NCBI GenBank assembly: GCA_016235585.1
Contig: JACRJY010000198.1
Span: forward strand, 1-41,746
DNA from: Verrucomicrobiota bacterium
Lineage (GTDB): Bacteria > Verrucomicrobiota > Verrucomicrobiia > Limisphaerales > JACRJY01
Reading direction: 5' to 3'
Length of the DNA: 41,746 nt
In this document: positions 17,701 through 24,963 of the stretch, piece after piece
Position numbering within the stretch: the first letter of the stretch is position 1
Layout of the letters: each line of letters opens with the position of its first letter
Notes under the pieces: generated by a model
The model's input: only the letters and a program-made list of their open reading frames with translations
Databases searched by the model: none
What the model was told of the DNA's origin: nothing
Made by a program: the position numbers and the translations under genes

Positions 17701-18249
17701 CGGATGAAGCAGTTCACCGCCATGACCACCTTCGAGCAGAACAAGTGGCGCGCCGGCCAGAAGAACGCCCCGCTCGCCCTCGACGCCAACGGCGGCAGCA
17801 CCGGCTACGGCCCGAAGATGGCCGCCATCCGCCGCTGGATCGCGCCGCGCGACAGCATCATCATGATCAACGGCCAGCTGGCCGCGCGCGACGTCAAGGG
17901 CGCGGGCGTGCAGGGCCGCATCATCAGCAGCCGCGCGGGCGAGGTGTTGAGCCTGACCGCGCTGGGCAAGCCCGTGCAGACGCTCGTGCAGAAAGTCCAG
18001 GTGCGGCGCGGTGACACGATTGACTTCGTCGTGGAACCGGTGAACCCGAAATCCGCCGAGGGCTTCAACTGGGCGCCAACCGTGGTGATGCTCGACCATG
18101 ACTTTGAGCAGCCGGGCCAAGACCTCTACGAATGGCACGCGCAGAGCGAATTTGGCGGCCCGCCGGAACCGCCGCTCAAGGGCATGACCTCGTGGGAAAA
18201 ATACGCCCAGGTGCTCCTCATCTCGAACGAGCTGGTGTTCGTGAACTGA
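14722..18249 (+). CDS. exported cytochrome-type DUF1549/DUF1553 protein (PSCyt1-PSCyt2-PSD1)
   Basis: The 1,175-residue protein has a heme-binding CYKCH (residues 91-95) in a short cytochrome domain. A DUF1549 region follows (about 214-420, with '[17 protein letters not shown]', '[15 protein letters not shown]', and a second CxxCH, CARCH, near 396). A DUF1553 region lies further on (about 727-950, '[22 protein letters not shown]', 'HPELLDWLA', '[14 protein letters not shown]'). The first ~45 residues are odd: they are encoded across two C/G-rich hairpins, giving a long n-region before the hydrophobic signal segment (about 43-65). An alternative GTG start at 14845 would remove this part, but neither start has a clear Shine-Dalgarno. 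It acts outside the cytoplasm, probably in electron transfer linked to polysaccharide breakdown, though its exact role is unknown. Confidence 0.92.
   Translation: [1175 protein letters not shown]
14747..14854. repeat. pair of CCTCTCC/GGAGAGG hairpins at the 5' end of a CDS
   Basis: Hairpin one (14747-14765) is CCTCTCC, loop CCTGT, GGAGAGG. Hairpin two (14834-14854) is CCCTCTCC, loop CCGGT, GGAGAGGG. They are about 70 bp apart and lie just after the start codon of the DUF1549/DUF1553 gene, in frame. Related sequences are in cysS and at 41583-41700. Confidence 0.8.
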
Positions 18250-18279
18250 CGGCGGCGCGCTCCCGTTCAGCCCGCCAAA

Positions 18280-19752
18280 TCACGGCCGAAACCACGCGGG
18301 CGTGCCGAACCAGTCGTGCATCTCCTTCGCGAACGGCGCGATGACTTCCGGCGGTTCGGGAATCGCGCCCCGGTCGCCCGTCTCCACCATCCACGTGTCG
18401 AGCGCGGCGCGCAGGCGGAGCAACGCCTCGCGGTGTTCGGGCTTGGGTGAACTTACGAGGTTGCGGATTTCATACGGGTCGGACTCGATGTCGTAAAGCT
18501 CCTCGCCCGGCCCGCCCAATTTCATCAAGTCCGCCGGCGGGCCGGTGAGCTTGCCCTGCGGCTGCAACTCGCGCATCAGCGGCATGATCGGAAAACATTT
18601 TTCCTTGTAGCGGTTCAAGGAGGCAAAGGTCGGGCCGGGCGTGAAGTTGCGGAGGTAGCGCCAGCGCGCGTCGCGCACGGAACGAATCCGCTGCACGGTT
18701 TCATCAATCCGATCCCGCGCGCTGAAGGCAAACGCGCGCGGCGCATCCGCCTGCGCGCCGAGGAAAACGCGGCCCTGCATCAGCGGCGGGCGCGGCACGC
18801 CCGCGACGGCAAGCGTCGTGGCCGTCACGTCGAGCAGGCTGATGACATCGTGGTTCACCGCGCCGGGCCTGATTTGCGGCGGCGCGGGAAAATTCTTCGG
18901 CCAGCGGACAATCATCGGCACGTGCAGGCCGCTGTCGTAGCACCAGTGAATGCCGCGCGCTTCGAGCCGGCCATTGTCGCCGAAGAACAGGATGACCGTG
19001 TCCTCCTCCAGCCCGTCCTTCCGCAACTGCTCCAGCACCCAGCCGATGCGGCGGTCCATGCCGGAGACGGAGTTGAGGTAGCGCGCCCATTCCTGCCGCA
19101 CGACGGGATGGTCGGGATAATACGGCGGCGGCGTGACGTTCTCCGGCGTCGCGATTTTCTCGTGCTCGCGCTCGCCGACCCACTCGACGCGCGCCTTCTT
19201 CGCGCTCTGCCGGTCGTAGATGTCGTATTCGTTCTCGTGCGAGTTCACGACGGCGAAGAACGGCTGGCGCGACTTGAGCGCGCTCCAGTCGTCGGATTCG
19301 TAGATGGGGCCTTCGTTGACAAAGTTCAAATCCAGCTTGCCCGTGCCCACGCTGCGCTCGCCGATGGTCTTGATGTTCGCGGTGAAATATCCCGCGTCGC
19401 GCAGCCGGTGCGTGACGGGCCGCACGCCCGGCGGCAGGCGGAAATCGTCGCTGCGATGCGAGCGCATCGGGTGCGTGTCCGTCGTGGTCTGATACATCCC
19501 GGTGAAGAACGCCGAGCGGCTCGGCGCGCAGGCGGGGTTGGTGGAAAAGACTCGCGTGTAGCGCACGCCCTCCGCCGCGAGGCGGTCGAGGTTCGGCGTG
19601 CGGACGAGTTTCTCGCCGTAGCAGCCGAGGTCGAGCTTGAGGTTCTCGCCGACGAGCCAGAGGATATTCGGGCGCCTGGCCGCCGCGTGCGCGAATGTGC
19701 CGGAGAGCGACGTCAGCGCAATGACGAGAATGATGGTGAAGCGGTGATGCAT
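18280..19752 (-). CDS. exported sulfatase (S1 type) with atypical metal-site residues
   Basis: The 490-residue protein has a signal peptide (MHHRFTIILVIALTSLSGTFAHAAA) and the sulfatase core. The catalytic Cys75 in CAPSR (75-79) would be converted to formylglycine by a sulfatase-maturing enzyme, which is not in this window. The N-terminal metal site, usually Asp-Asp, reads Gly-Glu36-Asn37 in 'PNILWLVGENLKLDLGCYG'. The second site is 'FFGDNG' (Asp259-Asn260), followed by 'GIHWCYDSGLHVPMIVRWP'. The start at 19752 begins the signal peptide; 79 upstream open codons look non-coding. It is convergent with the DUF1549 gene (30-bp gap). Likely substrates are sulfated polysaccharides, but a phosphonate or phosphate ester hydrolase activity cannot be excluded. 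Confidence 0.92.
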   Translation of the reverse strand: MHHRFTIILVIALTSLSGTFAHAAARRPNILWLVGENLKLDLGCYGEKLVRTPNLDRLAAEGVRYTRVFSTNPACAPSRSAFFTGMYQTTTDTHPMRSHRSDDFRLPPGVRPVTHRLRDAGYFTANIKTIGERSVGTGKLDLNFVNEGPIYESDDWSALKSRQPFFAVVNSHENEYDIYDRQSAKKARVEWVGEREHEKIATPENVTPPPYYPDHPVVRQEWARYLNSVSGMDRRIGWVLEQLRKDGLEEDTVILFFGDNGRLEARGIHWCYDSGLHVPMIVRWPKNFPAPPQIRPGAVNHDVISLLDVTATTLAVAGVPRPPLMQGRVFLGAQADAPRAFAFSARDRIDETVQRIRSVRDARWRYLRNFTPGPTFASLNRYKEKCFPIMPLMRELQPQGKLTGPPADLMKLGGPGEELYDIESDPYEIRNLVSSPKPEHREALLRLRAALDTWMVETGDRGAIPEPPEVIAPFAKEMHDWFGTPAWFRP

Positions 19753-19846
19753 GAAATCTGTGGGCGAAGAATAGCGGGCCGCACTTGCTGCGGCAAGCCA
19801 GACTACCGTAACCCCGCGCGACCGTTCACCGTCCCTCGTTAATGCC

Positions 19847-21160
19847 ATGAACCCGCTAGACTGTAATCCCGGCGTGATGATTTCAACCCTGTTGCTTGCG
19901 GGCCTGCTCCCCTTGGCGAACGCCGCCGAGCGCGTGCCCAACCGCCGCCCGCAGGCCGCACCAGCCACGCCGGAACGAAAAGCTGGCAACGCGCCCGCCG
20001 CTCAACCCAACGCCACACCGAAGTCTGGCTTGAAAGCCAAGATGATTGATTTCACCGACCCGACCTACGGCGGGCGCATCCGGCAGATTTACAACCCCGC
20101 GGGCGACGAGCATGACCTGTATCACTACCGCTCCGTCTTCAACGCGGACAACTCGCGGATGCTCGGCATCGAGACGCCCAAAGGCTCGACCGATTACCTC
20201 GTCACGCTCTACGACGGCGACGGGAAGTTTTTGAAACGCCTCTTCACGCAGGCGGAATACAACTGGACGCTCGCCTGGGATCGGCGCGACCCGCGTTGCT
20301 TCTACACGCGCAAAGGCGGGACGGTTTACCGCTACGACGCCGACGCGGCCAAGGCCGAGCCGTTGAAGTCGTTCGACCAGCCGGGCATCACCACCGGTCC
20401 CACCGGCCTCTCGCTCAACCAGCCGGGCGACCGCCTGCTCCTGCGCATGAGCGACAACTCCGTCCGCACTTATCGCCTGCCCGCGCTCGACGACGAACGG
20501 ATTTCCCGGATTGAAATTCCCGACGGCTGGTTTGCAAACTGGGACAAGCTGCGCTTCACCGGGCACAAGGACTACTTCGCGCTCGAATTCGAGCAGAAGC
20601 AGCCGCTGCCGTCGGGCGCGAAACGCCTCGCGCCGTTCACGCGCATCTACGACGGTGTCAGCGGTAAGGTTTTCCACACTCTCGATGGCGTCCCCATCGG
20701 CCACCACGACTTCTCGCCCGACGGCAAGCTGGCCTACGTCGAAGGCTTCAACCAGGGCCGCGACATGGAGGTGCGCGTGGTGAACCTCGACGGCACGGAG
20801 GATCACGTCGTCTTCACTGCGCCGCGCGTGAAGCTGCGTTACGTCCGCAACTTTCACATCACCTGGCCGGCGGGCGTGGCGGACTGGTTCCTGTTGAGCT
20901 TCTTTCCGCAGACCGGGCGGCTGCCGGCGAACTACGAACCGTGGCTCGACGAAATCGTGCAGGTGTTCGTGGACGGGAAACACAAGGTGCTGGCGCGCAC
21001 GGGCACGGCCTGCGGCGCGAACTTCTGGGCGCAGCCACAGCAGTCGCCCAGCGCCGATGGAACGCGCGTCCTCTTCCACAGCAACGGCACCTGCACCGTG
21101 GGCAAAATTGGCCAGGAAAGCTCCGGCACGATTGACCAGTGCATCCTGTATGTGAAGTGA
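19847..21160 (+). CDS. exported TolB/oligogalacturonide-lyase-like beta-propeller protein
   Basis: The 437-residue protein has a hydrophobic export segment (about residues 11-27, ending ANAAE), then an Ala/Pro-rich linker to about residue 65. A beta-propeller with WD40/TolB-like blades follows, for example 'NADNSRMLGIETP', 'YNWTLAWDRRDPRCFYT', 'GHHDFSPDGKLAYVEGF' and 'SPSADGTRVLFHSNG'. Such propellers are found in oligogalacturonide lyases and in non-catalytic exported proteins. I do not see enough to claim lyase activity. An internal ATG at 19877 is an alternative start; neither has a good Shine-Dalgarno. It is divergent from the sulfatase gene (94 bp) and convergent with the pectate-lyase-like gene. 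Confidence 0.75.
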   Translation: MNPLDCNPGVMISTLLLAGLLPLANAAERVPNRRPQAAPATPERKAGNAPAAQPNATPKSGLKAKMIDFTDPTYGGRIRQIYNPAGDEHDLYHYRSVFNADNSRMLGIETPKGSTDYLVTLYDGDGKFLKRLFTQAEYNWTLAWDRRDPRCFYTRKGGTVYRYDADAAKAEPLKSFDQPGITTGPTGLSLNQPGDRLLLRMSDNSVRTYRLPALDDERISRIEIPDGWFANWDKLRFTGHKDYFALEFEQKQPLPSGAKRLAPFTRIYDGVSGKVFHTLDGVPIGHHDFSPDGKLAYVEGFNQGRDMEVRVVNLDGTEDHVVFTAPRVKLRYVRNFHITWPAGVADWFLLSFFPQTGRLPANYEPWLDEIVQVFVDGKHKVLARTGTACGANFWAQPQQSPSADGTRVLFHSNGTCTVGKIGQESSGTIDQCILYVK

Positions 21161-21205
21161 CGGCGCAGATTCAAACGCCAACCCAGCGGCTTGCGCTCAT
21201 CCGCG

Positions 21206-22576
21206 TCAATCCTTCAAGCGTGGGTTGGTGCCATTGAGATATTCTTCGACGTTGGTGTAGCCGTCCTTGTCCTGATCGCCGGCGGCGTCAGTTGAATCGC
21301 TGGGGTTGAACCCACGGCTTTTCTCCCACGAGTCGGGCATTCCGTCGTGATCGCTGTCCAGGATCGAAACACCCGGCGCGAGCGCAGGCCACCCGCCGAC
21401 TTCGTCCGGATTGTCAACCAGCCGGGTCACGCCCTGGCGGACATCGTTGATGATCCGCTCATCCACCGCGTCGCGCATCGGCAACGTGCAGCCGGCGCTG
21501 GCAAGCACCTGCACAAATGCCTCCGATGCGTTGAGCGTCGTCACCGGCGGCGCGGCGTGCCGCTGGCCGGCGATCCAGCGCCGCCCGTTGTTCGCCGGGT
21601 TCACAAACAGCGCCTCGGGCGGGTTTTCGCGCTGGCGGTGCGGGCCGAAGTTGTCCGCCAGAAACAGCGAGAAGGTTCCGCCGCCCACGACGGCGAGGCC
21701 GTGCAGCAGGCCATCCGCTTTGGGTGCCAGCACGTAGTTGCCGACGAAGTTGGCGGGCGAATGGGCAAGTTCCGCATCAATGGCCATCGCCACGCTCGCG
21801 GGCGCGAGCACGACGTTGTTCACGACATCCACAATGCCGCCGGCCTTGATGAGCGGATTTCGCCCGACGTTGTGGACGAGCAGATTGTGGTGGATCGAGA
21901 TCCGCTGGCCACCCTTGGAGCCGACCAGCAGGCCCTTGCCCGGCAGGCTTTGGTCGGGCCGGCTCTTGCGCAGCGCCTCGGCGATGATGCACCACTGGAT
22001 GGTGATGTCCTGCGCGTCGTAAAACGTGGATATGACCTCGTCCGTGGCCCAGCTTGCCGAGCAATGATCGAGGATGACATTGCGCGCGCCAAGAATCTGG
22101 ATCGCATCCTTGACCTCGCTGCTGTCCGCCTCCTTGCCAGCCTTTCTTTTTGGAAAACCCTCGTGCGGCCCCGGCCGGCTCCGAAGGTGGCGAATGATGA
22201 CGTCGTGCGTGCCGCGGGCGATGGTCAGGGCCGATCGCGTATTGGAGGGATGCGTCTTGAGCGTGATGCCGCCGCCGGGTGCGGTCTGTCCGGCGATGGT
22301 GATGAACGGGTTCGCCAGCACCATCTCGGTCTTCAGCTCGATGGTGCCGGCGACGCGGAACACCACGATGCGCGGCTCCGCGCTTTCAACCGCCGCACGC
22401 AGGCTGCCCGGCCCGGCGTCGGCCAGCGTGGTGACTTCGATGACGCGTCCGCCGCGTCCGCCAGCCGAGTTTGCACCAAACCCCTCCGCGCCGGGAAACG
22501 CTGGCAAAGCGAAAGCATCAGGCGGCCCGGCAACTGCGGATGCCAGCGCCAGCAGCCATGTCAGAAGTGACTTCAT
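21206..22576 (-). CDS. exported pectate-lyase-like (right-handed beta-helix) protein
   Basis: The 456-residue protein has a signal peptide (MKSLLTWLLALASAVAGPPDAFA) directly followed by 'LPAFPGAEGFGANSAGGRGGRVIEVTTL', a hallmark of PL1-type pectate lyase-like proteins. The beta-helix continues through 'IVVFRVAGTIEL', 'FITIAGQTAPGGGITL', 'DVIIRHLRSRPG' and 'NVILDHCSASWATDEVIS'. The last ~55 residues (DSDHDGMPDSWEKSRG ... DQDKDGYTNVEEYLNG) are the Asp-rich calcium-binding-type tail common in these phyla. It probably cleaves pectin-like polymers outside the cell by beta-elimination; substrate inferred from family. The esterase gene ends 17 bases upstream of its start, so the two are likely co-transcribed. 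Confidence 0.88.
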   Translation of the reverse strand: MKSLLTWLLALASAVAGPPDAFALPAFPGAEGFGANSAGGRGGRVIEVTTLADAGPGSLRAAVESAEPRIVVFRVAGTIELKTEMVLANPFITIAGQTAPGGGITLKTHPSNTRSALTIARGTHDVIIRHLRSRPGPHEGFPKRKAGKEADSSEVKDAIQILGARNVILDHCSASWATDEVISTFYDAQDITIQWCIIAEALRKSRPDQSLPGKGLLVGSKGGQRISIHHNLLVHNVGRNPLIKAGGIVDVVNNVVLAPASVAMAIDAELAHSPANFVGNYVLAPKADGLLHGLAVVGGGTFSLFLADNFGPHRQRENPPEALFVNPANNGRRWIAGQRHAAPPVTTLNASEAFVQVLASAGCTLPMRDAVDERIINDVRQGVTRLVDNPDEVGGWPALAPGVSILDSDHDGMPDSWEKSRGFNPSDSTDAAGDQDKDGYTNVEEYLNGTNPRLKD

Positions 22577-22593
22577 GCGGCTCGTCCGGCGAT

Positions 22594-23526
22594 TTACTTC
22601 GCATAATCCCGCCACAGCCAGCGCATCGTGTCGGGGAAAATCGCGCCGCCGTGCTTGCCGTTGTGGCCCTCGGTGCCGAGCACGAACTGGTAATCCCACC
22701 CCGCATACTTCAGCGCCGCCGCCATGTCCGCATTGGCCAGCGGCCAGTTGCCGTGCAGGTTGTCGAGGTCGCTGGAGCCGTCCTGGAGGAAGACGCGGAT
22801 TTTGCGGCGCGACTCGGCGAGCGCGAGCTGCTCCTTCGGATAATAATTCTTCGCATTCTCCGGCAGCGTCTTGCGGATGAGCGACGGATACACGTTGCCA
22901 CCGCGGATATTCGTGAAGCTCCCGATGTGGCTCACCACCTTGCCAAACTTGCCGGGCCGCTCCCATGCCACGGTGAACGCCGCGATGCCGCCGCTGCTGT
23001 TGCCGCAAACCGCCCAGCCCGCCGGGTCGCCGGTCAGCTTGTAATCCTTCGTGACGAGCGGGAGAATTTCCTCGAGGAAGAAGCGCGCGTTCAGGTCGCC
23101 GAGGGAATCATACTCGAAGCTGCGGTTGCTGCGCGCGGCCCTGCCCGGCTCGGACGCGGGGAAGCTGCCGGGGTTGATGAACACGCCGATGGTCACCGGC
23201 ATTTCCTTCCTCGCGATGAGGTTGTCGAACACCACCGGCACGCGATACTGGCCCGTCGCGCTGACCATCCCGCCGCCGTCGCAGAAGAACATCACGCACG
23301 CGGGCTTCTTGCCGTCGTATTGCTTCGGCACATAAATCCAGCCATCGCGCGCGGTGCCGGGGAAGGCCTTGCTGTCGGCGAGCGAGAACTTTTTCACCTC
23401 GCCCTGCGGCACGCCGGGCTGCGGCTGCGAATCAGGACCGAGCTTGTAGTCGTCCGCCGCGCGGGCGGTGAGAACCACGGCGGCGCAACAGCCCAGGGAG
23501 AGAAGGGATTTCAGCATAAGCGACAT
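22594..23526 (-). CDS. exported esterase of the Fes/esterase-D alpha/beta-hydrolase type
   Basis: The 310-residue protein has a signal peptide (MSLMLKSLLSLGCCAAVVLTARAA) and an alpha/beta-hydrolase core. The nucleophile Ser177 lies in GNSSGG (175-180). Likely acid and base residues are an Asp near 'FLQDGSSDLDN' (249-255) and a His in 'GTEGHNGKHGG' (His288 or His292). 'WIYVPKQYDGKKPACVMFFCDGGG' is typical of enterochelin-esterase-like and feruloyl/acetyl-esterase-like proteins. Next to a pectate-lyase-like gene, a role in removing ester groups from plant-type polysaccharide is the best guess. The start at 23526 begins the signal peptide; 41 upstream open codons overlap an 11-bp-period repeat and are not counted. 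Confidence 0.88.
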   Translation of the reverse strand: MSLMLKSLLSLGCCAAVVLTARAADDYKLGPDSQPQPGVPQGEVKKFSLADSKAFPGTARDGWIYVPKQYDGKKPACVMFFCDGGGMVSATGQYRVPVVFDNLIARKEMPVTIGVFINPGSFPASEPGRAARSNRSFEYDSLGDLNARFFLEEILPLVTKDYKLTGDPAGWAVCGNSSGGIAAFTVAWERPGKFGKVVSHIGSFTNIRGGNVYPSLIRKTLPENAKNYYPKEQLALAESRRKIRVFLQDGSSDLDNLHGNWPLANADMAAALKYAGWDYQFVLGTEGHNGKHGGAIFPDTMRWLWRDYAK

Positions 23527-23539
23527 TTTGTTTTCAGCC

Positions 23540-23572
23540 ACGGATTGAACACCGATGAAACACGGAATCGCG
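23540..23572. repeat. 11-bp-period repeat, copy 3
   Basis: Units ACGGATTGAAC, ACCGATGAAAC, ACGGAATCGCG at exact 11-bp spacing, preceded by TTTTCAGCC. It lies in the leader of the esterase gene, starting 13 bases upstream of the ATG. Confidence 0.78.
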
Positions 23573-23641
23573 CCGGGGTTCAACCGGGGATTTTTGAGTC
23601 GTGCTTGAATCGTCGATGGTCGTTTGATACAGTAAAAAGCC

Positions 23642-23974
23642 GTGCCCACCAGCGTGACAACGGAAACATCGGATACGACTGCTTCGAGTCAGAATCGAAG
23701 CAAGACTACAGATTGGTTGCCGTTTGTGTTCTACGCGATAAGTTTGTGGCTCACGGCGGAGTGGATATCGCCCAGCTTAACGGATGGAAGTTCTTGCACC
23801 CGATACGGCACTCAATTGTTCCTCTGCTACCTGTTTGCTTTCGTTTCCTCTTTGGAAGCAGTTCGAGCTGGTTTTGTGCGATACAACTGGGCGTCGGCTT
23901 CGCGGTTCGTCATAAGTGGCATTGTGCCGATACTGTTTCCTTACCTGCTTGATTTCGTCAGACGATTTATTTAA
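23642..23974 (+). CDS. small hypothetical membrane protein
   Basis: The open frame (110 codons, GTG start) encodes three hydrophobic segments: about residues 25-43, 57-78 and 85-107. The latter ends in Arg-Arg-Phe-Ile. No family is recognised. Base composition is visibly lower in G+C than in its neighbours, which suggests acquired DNA or relaxed selection. It lies between the divergent esterase and SMP-30 genes and stops 15 bases before the latter. The start is uncertain: no Shine-Dalgarno is seen, and the next in-frame start would shorten the first helix. Confidence 0.5.
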   Translation: MPTSVTTETSDTTASSQNRSKTTDWLPFVFYAISLWLTAEWISPSLTDGSSCTRYGTQLFLCYLFAFVSSLEAVRAGFVRYNWASASRFVISGIVPILFPYLLDFVRRFI

Positions 23975-23989
23975 GAACCGCCACCACAC

Positions 23990-24940
23990 ATGACCACTTA
24001 CTCGCTTTCCTCTGTCAGCTTCAGCCTTCTCATTGCACTGACCGCGACCGCCGCCGAGTTCGACATCCGCAATGAGGCGGAGTTCAAGCAGTGCGTCGCG
24101 CCCGGGGCCAAGGTGCAGAAGCTCGCGGGCGACATGAATTTCCTCGAAGGCCCGCAGTGGTTCCCCGGCGAGGGCGGCTATCTCGTCTTCAGCGACATTC
24201 CGGCGAACGAGCTGAAACGCTGGACGGCGGCGGGCGGCGTCACCACGTTCCGCACGCCGAGCCAGAACATCAACGGCAACACGCGGGACGGCGCGGGACG
24301 CCTCGTCTCCGCCGAGCACGGCGGGCGGCGCGTCTCCGTCACGGAGAAAGATGGCGCGGTGAAGACGGTCGCGAACCGGTTCGACGGGAAGAAGTTCAAC
24401 TCGCCGAACGACGTGGTGGTGAAGTCCGACGGCACGGTGTGGTTCACCGACCCGGATTACGGCCTGCCGGCGAACCCGCAGACGAAGCAGAAGGAGGGCA
24501 AGGAGCAGGCGGGCAACTTTGTCTTCCGCTGCGACCCGAAGGGCGGGAAAATCACCGCCGTCGCGCGCGACTTCGACAAACCCAACGGCCTCGCCTTCTC
24601 GCCCGATGAAAAGCGGCTCTACATCGCCGACTCCGGCGCGCCCAAGCACATCCGCGTCTTCGACGTGCAGCCGGACGGCACGCTCGCGGGCGGAAAAGTA
24701 TTCTGCAAAATTGACAAGGGCGCGCCCGACGGCATCCGCTGCGACGCGGCGGGGCGCGTGTGGTCGAGCGCGGGCGACGGCGTGCACGTCTTCGCGCCGG
24801 ACGGGAGCCTGATTGGGAAAATCCTCGTGCCGGAGTCGCCGGCGAATCTCTGCTTCGGCGGAAAGGATTTGCGGACGCTCTTCATCACCGCGCGCAAGTC
24901 GCTCTATTCAATTCCCGTGCTGGCGAAGGGCGTGAAGTAA
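23990..24940 (+). CDS. exported SMP-30/gluconolactonase family protein
   Basis: The 316-residue protein has a signal peptide (to about residue 22, TATAAEF) and a six-bladed propeller of the SMP-30/LRE type. Typical sequences are 'FLEGPQWFPGEGGYLVFSDIPANELKRW', 'NGNTRDGAGRLVSAEHGGRRV', 'FNSPNDVVVKSDGTVWFTDPDYG', 'KPNGLAFSPDEKRLYIADSG' and 'APDGIRCDAAGRVWSS'. The conserved Glu, Asn and Asp metal ligands of the family fit the Glu of FLEGP, the Asn of SPNDV and the Asp of APDGI. Family members hydrolyse sugar lactones with a divalent metal. In this neighbourhood it could process aldonolactones from polysaccharide breakdown. Confidence 0.9.
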   Translation: MTTYSLSSVSFSLLIALTATAAEFDIRNEAEFKQCVAPGAKVQKLAGDMNFLEGPQWFPGEGGYLVFSDIPANELKRWTAAGGVTTFRTPSQNINGNTRDGAGRLVSAEHGGRRVSVTEKDGAVKTVANRFDGKKFNSPNDVVVKSDGTVWFTDPDYGLPANPQTKQKEGKEQAGNFVFRCDPKGGKITAVARDFDKPNGLAFSPDEKRLYIADSGAPKHIRVFDVQPDGTLAGGKVFCKIDKGAPDGIRCDAAGRVWSSAGDGVHVFAPDGSLIGKILVPESPANLCFGGKDLRTLFITARKSLYSIPVLAKGVK

Positions 24941-24963
24941 TTCCTGAACTCTGAAGCAACGGG

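Noticed and set aside
16360-18138. Long minus-strand open frame opposite the DUF1549/DUF1553 gene
   Set aside because: No recognisable domain; the plus strand encodes a well-conserved protein here.
13287-18249. DUF1501 gene upstream of DUF1549/DUF1553 gene as an unusual order
   Set aside because: Both orders of this pair seem to occur in these phyla, so the order alone is not notable.
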